From contig PERT01000025.1 of the NCBI GenBank assembly GCA_002928955.1, positions 1 to 47,002 of the forward strand: 47,002 bases of DNA, read 5' to 3'. This document shows positions 27,342 through 34,947 of the stretch, in pieces. How positions within the stretch are numbered: position 1 is the stretch's first letter; every line of letters begins with the position of its first letter. The position numbers and the translations under genes are program-made. The DNA is from Hyphomicrobium sp. GTDB lineage: Bacteria; Pseudomonadota; Alphaproteobacteria; Rhizobiales; Hyphomicrobiaceae. The notes under the pieces are model-generated. The model saw nothing but the letters and a program-made list of their open reading frames with translations, was not told the origin of the DNA and did not search any database.

Positions 27342-27420
27342 GCTCGTGTTCCGGTTCCGACATTTGCCGCCCTCAGCTGCGGGGTTCGGAGCAAATGCCG
27401 GAACCATGAGGAACACGAGC
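27342..27420 (-). repeat. Two-step palindromic element, copy 2
   Basis: Outer stem GCTCGTGTTCC (27342-27352) pairs perfectly with GGAACACGAGC (27410-27420). The inner stem GGTTCCGACATTTGC (27353-27367) pairs with 27391-27405 with one mismatch. The bulge ATGA (27406-27409) is on the 3' side, so in the orientation of copy 1 this copy is on the minus strand. It is separated from copy 3 by 12 bp. Outer-stem GTGTTCC and inner-stem GACATTTG are shared with copy 1. Confidence 0.85.
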
Positions 27421-27432
27421 AACTCCAAGGTT

Positions 27433-27511
27433 CTCGTGTAGCTTTTGCATCTGACGTTTGGCTTCGAGGTCAGCCGCGGGCGGCCGCCAAACGTCAGATG
27501 CGCTACGCGAG
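27433..27511 (+). repeat. Two-step palindromic element, copy 3
   Basis: Outer stem CTCGTGTAGC (27433-27442) pairs with GCTACGCGAG (27502-27511, one mismatch). A bulge TTTT follows, then a perfect 16-bp inner stem (27447-27462 with 27486-27501, core CTGACGTTTGGC). It is the mirror partner of copy 2. Together with copy 2 it fills most of the 340-bp gene-free stretch 27251-27590 between the phasin and carbamoyltransferase genes, which converge here. It could act as a bidirectional barrier. Confidence 0.85.
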
Positions 27512-27590
27512 CCAAAGCGCCGCGGCAACTCAGCCGTTGCGCGCGGGTTGAACACCTTGTGATGGTCTCGCGGAATATCGGAAATCGTGC

Positions 27591-29429
27591 TCAGTCTGCC
27601 GCGAATGCGTGCCTGTAGTCGCGGTTCGACAGAGCGGTCTGCTCGCCCTTGCGCAGCAGGCAGTTACCGACCGCCAGCGTCTCCATGCCTGTGCCCATGA
27701 AGCACCGGAAGGCATCCTCGGGCGCCGATACGATGGGCTCGCCGCGCACGTTGAAGCTGGTGTTGACCAGCACCGCGCACCCCGTCCGCTTTTTGAACCG
27801 TTCGATTAGCGCGTGATAGCGCGGATTAGTTTCCCGGTGAACCGTCTGGATGCGCGCTGAGTAGTCGACGTGGGTCACCGCCGGAATGTCCGAACGTGGC
27901 ACATTGAGCTTGTCGATGCCGAACAGGTGTTCGTCGCCCGCCGATCGGTGTCGGCGGCGGTTGCGCTTCACGTCTGTGACCATCAGCATGTAGGGGCTCG
28001 GCTCGTCGATCTCGAAATAGTCCGCCGTGTCTTCCGCCAACACCGAAGGGGCAAATGGCCGGAAACTCTCGCGGAACTTGATCTTGAGGTTCAGCGTCTT
28101 CTGCATGTCTGGCTGGCGCGGATCGCCGAGGATTGAGCGATTGCCGAGCGCGCGCGGGCCGAACTCCATGCGGCCCTGGAACCAGCCGACGGCGTCGCCC
28201 GCCTCGAGGCGTTCCGCCGTCCTGTCGTAAAGCGCGTCGTCGGACACAACCTCGAATATTGCTCCCGCCGCGCCGAGCCGGGCTTCAATCTCGCTCTGGC
28301 CGAACGACGGGCCGAGATAAGAGCCTTGAAGCGCATCCATCGCGCCAGTCATCTCACGGGGTGCTTGGGCATGCAGTGCGTGTGCCGCGTATGCGGCTCC
28401 GAGTGCGCCACCTGCGTCGCCGGCGGCGGGTTGAACGAATACGCGTTTGAACGCGCCGTCCCTCAAGATCTTGCCGTTCGCCACGCAGTTGAGAGCGACG
28501 CCGCCGGCAAGGCAGAGGTTCTCGATACCGTAGGTCCTGGCGAGATCGCGCGTCATACGCAACATCACGAGTTCCGTGACGGCCTGGACGGACGCCGCCA
28601 AATCCATGTGGTGCTGTGACAGGGGGCTATCGGGATCGCGTGGAAGCCCGCCAAACAGGGCATGGAACCGTGCATTCGTCATCGTGAGGCCGGTGGCGTA
28701 GTCGAAAAAGCGCTGATCGAGCCAGAATGATCCGTCCGGCTTCACGTCGATGATGTTGTTCAGGATCGTGTCGGCGTAGATCGGCTCGCCATAGGGTGCG
28801 AGTCCCATCAGCTTGTACTCGCCAGAATTCACCTTGAAGCCGCAGTACGAGGTGAACGCCGAGTAGAGTAGTCCGAGCGAGTGCGGCCAGTGGATCTCCT
28901 TCATCGTTTCAAGCGTGTTGCCTCGGCCGATCGCGACCGACGTGGTCGCCCATTCTCCCACGCCGTCCATGGTCAGCACCACGGCCTCGTCAAACGGTGA
29001 TGGAAAAAAGGCCGAGGCCGCATGGCTCTGGTGATGCTCGGCAAACAACATCTTCTCGGCGATGCCCTGGCCGGAGCGCGAGAACGGCGCAAGCGACTTC
29101 ACGAGGCTATGCTTCTGGAACAGTTTATCCTTCAGCCACACCGGCATGGCCGTGCGGAACGATTGGAAGCCTGCGGGCGCATTCGCGAGATAAGTTTCGA
29201 TGAGGCGTTCGAACTTGATCAGCGGCTTTTCGAAAAAGGCGATCCCATCGAGGTCGTCGAGGTCGAGGCCGGCCGCGTCGAGACAGTAGCCGATCGCGTT
29301 TTTTGGAAACCGTTGATCGTGCTTGCGCCGCGTGAAGCGTTCTTCCTGGGCGGCGGCGAAAGGCTTTCCGTCCAGGAGCAGTGCCGCGGCGCTGTCGTGG
29401 TAGTAGGCCGAGATGCCGAGAATGCGCAT
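27591..29429 (-). CDS. Carbamoyltransferase (NodU/CmcH/TobZ family)
   Basis: 612 residues. The family transfers the carbamoyl group of carbamoyl phosphate, through a carbamoyl-adenylate, to a hydroxyl group of a sugar or secondary metabolite. The N-terminal Kae1-like domain starts MRILGISAYYHDSAAALL and contains the metal-site histidines in AEHHQSHAASAFF (about 130-142) and the LTMDGVGEW loop. The C-terminal YrdC-related domain includes GRMEFGPRALGNRSIL (about 425-440) and NTSFNVRGEP (about 560-570). It is followed upstream by DUF5989 and SxtJ-like genes in the same direction. No glycosyltransferase or NRPS/PKS gene is nearby to reveal the acceptor. Confidence 0.9.
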   Translation of the reverse strand: MRILGISAYYHDSAAALLLDGKPFAAAQEERFTRRKHDQRFPKNAIGYCLDAAGLDLDDLDGIAFFEKPLIKFERLIETYLANAPAGFQSFRTAMPVWLKDKLFQKHSLVKSLAPFSRSGQGIAEKMLFAEHHQSHAASAFFPSPFDEAVVLTMDGVGEWATTSVAIGRGNTLETMKEIHWPHSLGLLYSAFTSYCGFKVNSGEYKLMGLAPYGEPIYADTILNNIIDVKPDGSFWLDQRFFDYATGLTMTNARFHALFGGLPRDPDSPLSQHHMDLAASVQAVTELVMLRMTRDLARTYGIENLCLAGGVALNCVANGKILRDGAFKRVFVQPAAGDAGGALGAAYAAHALHAQAPREMTGAMDALQGSYLGPSFGQSEIEARLGAAGAIFEVVSDDALYDRTAERLEAGDAVGWFQGRMEFGPRALGNRSILGDPRQPDMQKTLNLKIKFRESFRPFAPSVLAEDTADYFEIDEPSPYMLMVTDVKRNRRRHRSAGDEHLFGIDKLNVPRSDIPAVTHVDYSARIQTVHRETNPRYHALIERFKKRTGCAVLVNTSFNVRGEPIVSAPEDAFRCFMGTGMETLAVGNCLLRKGEQTALSNRDYRHAFAAD

Positions 29430-29457
29430 GCGATCCGTCCGTTCCCGCCTGAGACGT

Positions 29458-29610
29458 TCAAAACACCGTGTAGATGAAGGGGCCCAACGCCGAGCCCTGG
29501 GCCAGCACCAAAAGGCCGCCGACGAGCATCAGGACGGCGATGATCGGGAACAGCCACCACTTCTTGCGGGCAGTCATGTAGCGACCGAGTTCGGCCACGA
29601 GCGAAAGCAT
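29458..29610 (-). CDS. DUF5989 family small membrane protein
   Basis: 50 residues: a short polar start (MLSLVAELGRYMTARKKWW), one membrane helix (LFPIIAVLMLVGGLLVLAQG) and the ending SALGPFIYTVF. This matches the DUF5989 family, whose genes almost always lie beside a NodU-type carbamoyltransferase and an SxtJ gene. A strong AGGAGG lies 7 nt before ATG 29610, and the stop is 28 bp before the carbamoyltransferase start. Function unknown; probably a membrane partner of the enzyme. Confidence 0.82.
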   Translation of the reverse strand: MLSLVAELGRYMTARKKWWLFPIIAVLMLVGGLLVLAQGSALGPFIYTVF

Positions 29611-29719
29611 AACGGGCCTCCTGAGGGATGATCGTACCCGGCCATTTGCGGTTCCAGGCCGGGCTTGAGCATCGGACGAAGCAAGGCTGATGCCAGCGGG
29701 CAGATCGCAGCTTTGGGAT

Positions 29720-30136
29720 CTAGAACTGATCCCGCATGCTGGCATCGTGCCGCCTGTCCGGTCGGGCGAGCCAGTACGTTTCGCGCGTCTTATCTCTGTG
29801 GCGCCGCAAGGGGTCCCTGAAGCGCTGCATCAGCAATCCGACGGGCGCGATCAGACCGGCAAACAGAATGAACATGATGATCGGGCTCATGATCCGGTTG
29901 ATGCTCAGCGCCAGCTTGAACCAGGCGTGGTTGAGCGGGGCGAGCCAATTCGGCACAGCGAGGGCGACCACGAGGAACGTGGCCGCGAGGATCATCGCGG
30001 TGTTTGCGATTGCTGCCTGGGATCGGAAAAGGGCGGCCACAACCATGCATACGCCAGCGAATACCAGCCCCGTCGACCGGTCCGACGGCGGGTCCGGCTG
30101 TTCCTTGCCGAGTGTTTCATGGGTTCCAGTCGTCAT
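29720..30136 (-). CDS. SxtJ-family membrane protein
   Basis: 138 residues with about three membrane helices (GLVFAGVCMVVAALF, AMILAATFLVVALAV and IIMFILFAGLIAPVGLLM). The order of helices and the NHAWFKLALSINRIMSPI segment match SxtJ, first named in saxitoxin clusters but widespread beside carbamoyltransferases. The C-terminus is basic and polar (RFRDPLRRHRDKTRETYW...). GGAGG precedes ATG 30136. It is the first gene of the three-gene group with DUF5989 and the carbamoyltransferase. Confidence 0.78.
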   Translation of the reverse strand: MTTGTHETLGKEQPDPPSDRSTGLVFAGVCMVVAALFRSQAAIANTAMILAATFLVVALAVPNWLAPLNHAWFKLALSINRIMSPIIMFILFAGLIAPVGLLMQRFRDPLRRHRDKTRETYWLARPDRRHDASMRDQF

Positions 30137-30390
30137 GGTCTCAACCTCCAGAGCGGTTGGGTCGTGGCTCACGTGATTGAGCGCGCTTGGAATTCTCGCG
30201 CCGATCGCAAGCGCCACGGCCCAGGAACGTTGACCCAAAGCCTTGTTGCAGTTATACGACTGCCACTTCAGCCGCTCGGAACCCTTGTTCCGGGCGGCGT
30301 CCGCATTTGAGCCTTCATCCCGGAGACGGCGGCCATGCCGCGCGCTCATCCGATGAATAGGCAAGGTTTGTACCAGAGAGGGAACTGAAA

Positions 30391-30660
30391 ATGGCCAATA
30401 CCAAGTCGGCGAAGAAGGCGGCCCGTCAGGCCGTGCGCCGCACCGAAATCAACAAGTCCCGCCGCTCGCATCTGAAGACCGAGGTTCGCCGGGTCGAGGA
30501 AGCCATCGCGTCCGGTAACCAGACGGCTGCACTCGCCGCCATGAAGTCGGCAGAGCCGCTATTGGCCCGCACCGCGCAAAAGGGTGTTCTGCCGAAGAAG
30601 ACGGCAAGCCGGAAGGTCGCGAGGCTCACGGCACGGGTCAAGGCCATGGCCACGGCTTGA
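30391..30660 (+). CDS. rpsT: 30S ribosomal protein S20
   Basis: 89 residues, bS20. The start [17 protein letters not shown], the basic helix bundle, and the ending [21 protein letters not shown] are diagnostic. The protein binds 16S rRNA early in 30S assembly. AGAGGGAA lies 6-7 nt before the ATG. rpsT lies upstream of dnaA in many alphaproteobacteria, as here. Confidence 0.97.
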   Translation: MANTKSAKKAARQAVRRTEINKSRRSHLKTEVRRVEEAIASGNQTAALAAMKSAEPLLARTAQKGVLPKKTASRKVARLTARVKAMATA

Positions 30661-30913
30661 GCCGGATTGGTTGAATGGCCAACGGCCGAACCGCCAGCAT
30701 GAGAGCCGTCAAAGAAGGCGTTGTGAAAATTTCCGACTTCTTTTGTAACGTGACACATTTGCAACAGGGAATCCCCGGCAGTGATTTTCTCCTCCGATTT
30801 CTGAACAGCTGTAAGCCCCGGAAACCTGCGGGCTATCTGTGCATGAGCCAAGGGCGCAGGTCATTGCTGAAGTGAATTCACTGTCGCGAGCCGATCAAAA
30901 ATGAGCATCTCGG

Positions 30914-30945
30914 CGGCGTCCTGAAAAGGGCGCCGTCTGCTTTTT
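30914..30945 (+). terminator. Hairpin with T-run downstream of rpsT
   Basis: CGGCGTCC pairs with GGGCGCCG (8 bp, one G-U) over a 6-nt loop. The sequence TCTGC-TTTTT follows. It lies 250 bp after the rpsT stop, so it may end a long rpsT 3' region or a separate short transcript. Confidence 0.5.
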
Positions 30946-30991
30946 CTGCACTCCGTTCATGGTTGGGGAAAAGTACTTCTATGCCAGGGGC

Positions 30992-31015
30992 TTTGTCCAC
31001 CGGGTTGTGGACAAA
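30992..31015. promoter_or_regulatory. Inverted pair of DnaA-box-like sites
   Basis: TTTGTCCAC - CGGGTT - GTGGACAAA is a perfect 9-bp inverted repeat. The right half reads TGTGGACAA, one base from the DnaA box TGTGGATAA. It lies about 900 bp before dnaA. DnaA binding is inference from the motif and position. Confidence 0.45.
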
Positions 31016-31093
31016 TCTGCAGTCGAAAGGCCCCGCATTACAAGGGTAATTGGCAGTGGCGATGGCCAGGCGATGGGGTTGCGTCGGAAGCTG

Positions 31094-31108
31094 TTAACGA
31101 GTAGTTAG
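31094..31108. promoter_or_regulatory. Imperfect CtrA-type site, TTAA-N7-TTAG
   Basis: TTAA CGAGTAG TTAG has one mismatch to the CtrA consensus and lies 79 bp downstream of the DnaA-box-like pair. A single mismatched site may be chance; the location upstream of dnaA is what makes it noteworthy. Confidence 0.3.
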
Positions 31109-31363
31109 TAACTGCCGGTCGCCGAGGGCTACACGGCGCGTCGTTCAGTAATGCGGTGTGTTTTTGATCATTGACGAGTGTATCGCGGAATTGGTGTCTG
31201 TTCAAAATAAGTCCGCGCTTCGGATGATGATGTAGTTTGTTGCTTAACTCGCCACATTGTCTTGGCGAAGTCTTCTTTCGTTTTCGTGCGTTGGTTGGGA
31301 GATCTTTGGGCAACCAGAGATCGCAGAGGTTCTGTCTGACGTGCGCTTGGTTGGAGGGTAGCA

Positions 31364-31804
31364 GTGGGGTCTAGTGGAGATGTGGTTGAGGATGTTCCCG
31401 TCAAAGCGGTGTGGGAACGCCTCAAGAGTGATCGAAGTGCAGTTCTGATCGATGTGCGGACACGAGCAGAATGGGCCTTCGTCGGGCTTGCCGATCTTGC
31501 GGAAATTGGCAAGCGCGTCGTCATGGTGGAGTGGCAGACGTTTCCTGACAACCGGGTCGATCCCGGCTTTGGCGAACGACTCAAGGCACTCCTCGAAACA
31601 GCCGGCGTGAACAAGGACGATGCGTTGTTCTTCATCTGCCGGTCGGGCGGCCGAAGCCGCTTGGCCGCAGAGTCCATGAGCGGACTCGGGTTTTCCCGGT
31701 GCAGCAACGTCGCCGAGGGCTTCGAGGGACCACTCGATGCCGACCGGCATAGAGGCAGGACTTCGGGCTGGAAAGCCTCCGGCCTCCCATGGGTGCAGGG
31801 CTAA
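31364..31804 (+). CDS. Rhodanese-domain protein
   Basis: 146 residues forming one rhodanese domain. The LIDVRTRAEWAFVG segment (about 28-41) and the active-site loop FFICRSGGRSRLAAE, with the catalytic Cys near residue 92, are clear. Such proteins move sulfane sulfur or act as redox/phosphate-like sensors. The start is GTG 31364, with GGAGGG 5-10 nt upstream. It is inserted between rpsT and dnaA, 106 bp before dnaA, and could share the dnaA promoter region. No sulfur-metabolism gene is adjacent. Confidence 0.85.
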   Translation: MGSSGDVVEDVPVKAVWERLKSDRSAVLIDVRTRAEWAFVGLADLAEIGKRVVMVEWQTFPDNRVDPGFGERLKALLETAGVNKDDALFFICRSGGRSRLAAESMSGLGFSRCSNVAEGFEGPLDADRHRGRTSGWKASGLPWVQG

Positions 31805-31910
31805 AGCATCCGACTAACTGACTGATGTTCAATGCGTGCGCGTCGTCGGCGGTTGTCGGCGCGTGGCGTCGTTCGTCAGTTTTTTTGAGGGCAAAGTCTG
31901 AACTTCAACG

Positions 31911-33485
31911 ATGCGGGGTATAGTTATGCAGAATGTTGAAATGACACCGGATCCGATCCTATCGAAGGCAACCACCGGCCGGTCGAATGGTGATCCGGCC
32001 AGCGGAGCGGGCGACGAGCCGAAGATGGAAGGGCGCGGAGCCAAGTCGCGCGCCATGCTGCGTGCGACGCTCGGCGAGGAAATTTACTCGAGCTGGTTCG
32101 CGGCACTTGAGTTCGAAAGCTTCGACGGCAAGACGGTCAAGACGTCGGTTCCGGTTCAGTTCCTGCGCAAGTGGATCCAGTCTCACTATTCCGAGCAACT
32201 CCTGGCGTGCTGCGCGGCAGAATTCAAAGGTGCAGAGCGGGTCGACGTGGTTTGGCGTCAACCGGCAGCGCCGCCTTTGCGCGTGCAGCCTGCCGCGGTC
32301 AAGGGCACGTCACTTGACCTGCGCGATCACCCGCCGGGGCCCGTCCATTCGATCCAGCCCGATGTGGTGCAGGGCACGCGGATGCCACTTGCCGCGCCCG
32401 TCGCCAATCCGGCCGGCCGCACTGGCGTCGGCGGCTTCGAAGGCTCGCCCCTCGATCCGCGCTGCACGTTCGAAAGCTTCGTCGTTGGAACGTCGAACAG
32501 AATGGCCCATGCGGGCGCCCAGCAAGTCGCCGAGACCGTTTTGAATGGAACGCCGGGCTTCAATCCGCTCTACATTCATTCGGCAGTGGGGCTCGGGAAG
32601 ACTCACCTTCTCCACGCCATTGCATGGGAGGTGAAGCGCCGGGCACCGCAGGCTCAGGTCTTGTATCTGACCGCCGAGCGCTTCCGCTATCAGTTCGTCG
32701 AGGCACTGCGCAGCCAGGACCCGATGTCGTTCAAGGAGAAGTTCCGGGCCATCAATCTGCTGCTGATCGATGATCTCGAATTCATGCAGGGCGAGCGCAC
32801 GGAGCAGGAATTCGATCATATCATCAACTCGCTGCTCGACGGCGGGCGGCAGGTCGTGGTGGCGTCGGCGCGCGCGCCTAACCACATCGACCGGTTGAAC
32901 GAGCGGATGCGGTCGCGCTTGCAGCGCGGGCTGGTCTCCGAGATCGGTCCGCTCGACTACGAATTGCGCTTGAAGGTGATCGAGCGTCGACTCAATGACA
33001 AACGGGCGATGGATGCCTCGTTCGAACTCGGCCGCGACGTCCAGGAGCTTCTGGCCGAGCGTCTGACAGAGAACGGCCGCGAGCTTGAGGGAGCCCTCAC
33101 GCGGTTGCACGCCAATTGGCAGTATATGCGCACCGCGATCACGCTCGATGTCGCTGAGACGGTCATCCGCGACCTCGTCCAGGGGATGGAGCCGCGGAAG
33201 ACCAAGATCGAGGATATCCTGCGCATCGTGTCGCGGCACTTCGGCGTGTCGAAAGGTGATCTGCTGTCGCAGCGGCGTCACCGTTCGGTCGTCTGGCCCC
33301 GTCAGATCGGCATGTATCTGGCCAAGCAGTTGACCGCCCGTTCGCTGCCGGAAATCGGCCGCCGCTTCGGCAACCGAGATCACACAACGGTTTTGCATGC
33401 AATTCGTAAGATCGAAGGAGAGATCACGGGCAATCCGCGGCTTCGCGACGAGATCGACGAACTCAAGAAGCTATTGAACCATTGA
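31911..33485 (+). CDS. dnaA: Chromosomal replication initiator DnaA
   Basis: 524 residues. Domain I starts near residue 45 (AKSRAMLRATLGEEIYSSWFAAL) after a longer than usual polar N-terminus. Domain II is a Pro/Arg-rich linker to about 180. Domain III contains Walker A (HSAVGLGKTHLLHA, about 222-235), Walker B (LLLIDDLEFMQGE, about 283-295) and the sensor segment. Domain IV ends with the DnaA-box-reading motif NRDHTTVLHAIRKIE (about 494-508). The protein melts the origin and loads helicase. ATG 31911 has no good ribosome site; ATG 31926 (MQNVEM...) preceded by GGGG is an equal candidate. A terminator follows, so dnaN appears to be transcribed separately. Confidence 0.96.
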   Translation: MRGIVMQNVEMTPDPILSKATTGRSNGDPASGAGDEPKMEGRGAKSRAMLRATLGEEIYSSWFAALEFESFDGKTVKTSVPVQFLRKWIQSHYSEQLLACCAAEFKGAERVDVVWRQPAAPPLRVQPAAVKGTSLDLRDHPPGPVHSIQPDVVQGTRMPLAAPVANPAGRTGVGGFEGSPLDPRCTFESFVVGTSNRMAHAGAQQVAETVLNGTPGFNPLYIHSAVGLGKTHLLHAIAWEVKRRAPQAQVLYLTAERFRYQFVEALRSQDPMSFKEKFRAINLLLIDDLEFMQGERTEQEFDHIINSLLDGGRQVVVASARAPNHIDRLNERMRSRLQRGLVSEIGPLDYELRLKVIERRLNDKRAMDASFELGRDVQELLAERLTENGRELEGALTRLHANWQYMRTAITLDVAETVIRDLVQGMEPRKTKIEDILRIVSRHFGVSKGDLLSQRRHRSVVWPRQIGMYLAKQLTARSLPEIGRRFGNRDHTTVLHAIRKIEGEITGNPRLRDEIDELKKLLNH

Positions 33486-33568
33486 GGATTTCTCTGGTGC
33501 GGCTGCGCCAGGGACCAACGAATGCCTGTGGTCCGGAGGGCTAAAGCTGGACGCAGGTCAAGCGGGGA

Positions 33569-33605
33569 GGGGGCGGTGCCGAAAGGTGCCGCTCCCAGTT
33601 CTTTT
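33569..33605 (+). terminator. Rho-independent terminator after dnaA
   Basis: GGGGGCGGTGCC pairs with GGTGCCGCTCCC (12 bp, with G-U pairs) over a GAAA tetraloop. AGTTCTTTT follows. It lies in the 331-bp dnaA-dnaN gap; the rest of that gap (to 33816) should hold the dnaN promoter but shows no clear hexamers. Confidence 0.7.
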
Positions 33606-33816
33606 CAGAATTCCCTCTGATCACGCCGCGCATTTCGGGGGCAAGGCTGGCGCACCCCTTGAAAATCCACGCGTTGTCGGCTCAAGTGACGGTTGCGGTA
33701 GAATTCTGCGCCGCTGAGTCGGGGCGAAAGCTCCCCATGCTGCCGGATGCCCGACTTTTGCCTGCGACGCGGTCGCAACGGTGGCCGCACACCCAAACTA
33801 GACGCTGAGGAAAATC

Positions 33817-34947
33817 ATGCGGCTTGTGATCGAACGCGGAGAATTGTTGCGCGCCCTTGGCCACGTGACCAGCGTTGTTGAGCGTCGGACCACCATACCT
33901 ATTCTCTCCAACGTGATGTTGAAAGCCGCAGGCCACGTGCTCGAATTCAAGGCTACCGATCTTGAGCGCGAGGTCATCGAGGCCGTGCCTGCCGAGGTCG
34001 GCCAGCCGGGTGCGGTTACCGTTCCAGCCCATATGCTGCACGATATCGTGCGCAAGCTGCCCGATGGCGCCGAGGTGGAAATCAAGCGCGACGCCGAGAA
34101 GGAACGGCTGTCAATCACCGCCGGCCAAGCTCGGTTCAGCCTGCAGACGCTATCTGCCGAAGACTTCCCCGACCTCGCAGCCGGTGAGATGACGCACGAG
34201 TTCGAGGTCACCGCAGCCGACCTGAAGCGGCTCATCGACAAGACGCGGTTCGCCATCTCCACCGAGGAGACACGCTATTACCTGAACGGGATCTACCTGC
34301 ACATGGCGCAAGGGGGGACTGGCCCCGCCAAGCACGCCGTGCTGCGCGCCGTCGCGACTGACGGCCACCGCCTCGCGCAGGTCGAGTTGCCATTGCCGGC
34401 CGGCGCGGAAGGAATGCCCGGCGTCATCGTTCCGCGCAAAACAGTGCATGAATTGCACCGCTTGATCGAAAATAGCGCTTCGGCAGTGAAGGTCGGCGTT
34501 AGCCAGGCCAAGATCCGCTTTGAAATCGGCACCGTGACGCTGACTTCGAAACTCATCGACGGCACCTTCCCCGACTACGGCCGCGTGATCCCGCAAGGCA
34601 ACGACAAGTCGATGAAGGTGACCAACGCCGAGTTCATGAGTGCGGTCGATCGCGTCTCGACCATTGCGAGCGAGCGCGGTCGCGCGGTCAAGCTCAACAT
34701 CGGGACGGACAAGCTCATCCTCTCGGTCAACAACCCGGAAGGCGGCAGCGCAACAGAGGAAATCGGCGTCGAGTACTCCTCGTCGCCGCTCGAGATCGGC
34801 TTCAACGCCCGTTATCTCCTGGACATCGCCGGCCAGCTCGAGGGTGAGGAAGCCCGCTTCATGCTCGCCGATCCCGGATCGCCGACCATGGTCAAGGACG
34901 CCAGCGACGACAGCGCGCTCTACGTCCTGATGCCGATGCGGGTGTGA
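33817..34947 (+). CDS. dnaN: DNA polymerase III beta subunit (sliding clamp)
   Basis: 376 residues, three similar clamp domains of about 120 residues each. The start MRLVIERGELLRALGHVTSVVERRTTIPILSN and the end ALYVLMPMRV are typical of alphaproteobacterial DnaN. The dimer encircles DNA and tethers polymerase III and repair proteins. The ATG is preceded by GAGGAAAATC. Its TGA stop overlaps the GTG start of recF (GTGA), so the two are translationally coupled. Confidence 0.97.
   Translation: MRLVIERGELLRALGHVTSVVERRTTIPILSNVMLKAAGHVLEFKATDLEREVIEAVPAEVGQPGAVTVPAHMLHDIVRKLPDGAEVEIKRDAEKERLSITAGQARFSLQTLSAEDFPDLAAGEMTHEFEVTAADLKRLIDKTRFAISTEETRYYLNGIYLHMAQGGTGPAKHAVLRAVATDGHRLAQVELPLPAGAEGMPGVIVPRKTVHELHRLIENSASAVKVGVSQAKIRFEIGTVTLTSKLIDGTFPDYGRVIPQGNDKSMKVTNAEFMSAVDRVSTIASERGRAVKLNIGTDKLILSVNNPEGGSATEEIGVEYSSSPLEIGFNARYLLDIAGQLEGEEARFMLADPGSPTMVKDASDDSALYVLMPMRV

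Larger units (their letters stand above)
30661..31363. other. rpsT-rhodanese intergenic region; candidate replication or dnaA control region
   Basis: 703 bp without a supported gene. It contains a hairpin with T-run (30914-30945), an inverted pair of DnaA-box-like 9-mers (30992-31015) and a TTAA-N7-TTAG CtrA-like site (31094-31108). The sequence from 31090 to 31300 is relatively A/T-rich. Too few good DnaA boxes are visible to call an origin. Confidence 0.4.

Noticed and set aside
26636..27394. 252-residue minus-strand frame covering the phasin gene
   Set aside because: Antisense to a well supported phasin with a good ribosome site; its sequence is not family-like.
30675..30875. 66-residue plus-strand frame after rpsT
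   Set aside because: No ribosome site, no family match; its composition does not look coding.
31364..31380. TCTAGTGGAG at the start of the rhodanese gene as a further palindrome copy
   Set aside because: No second arm, bulge or inner stem follows; the match is limited to six bases inside a coding sequence.
32310..33398. 362-residue open frame antisense to dnaA
   Set aside because: Shadow frame; dnaA itself is certain and the antisense product shows no domain.
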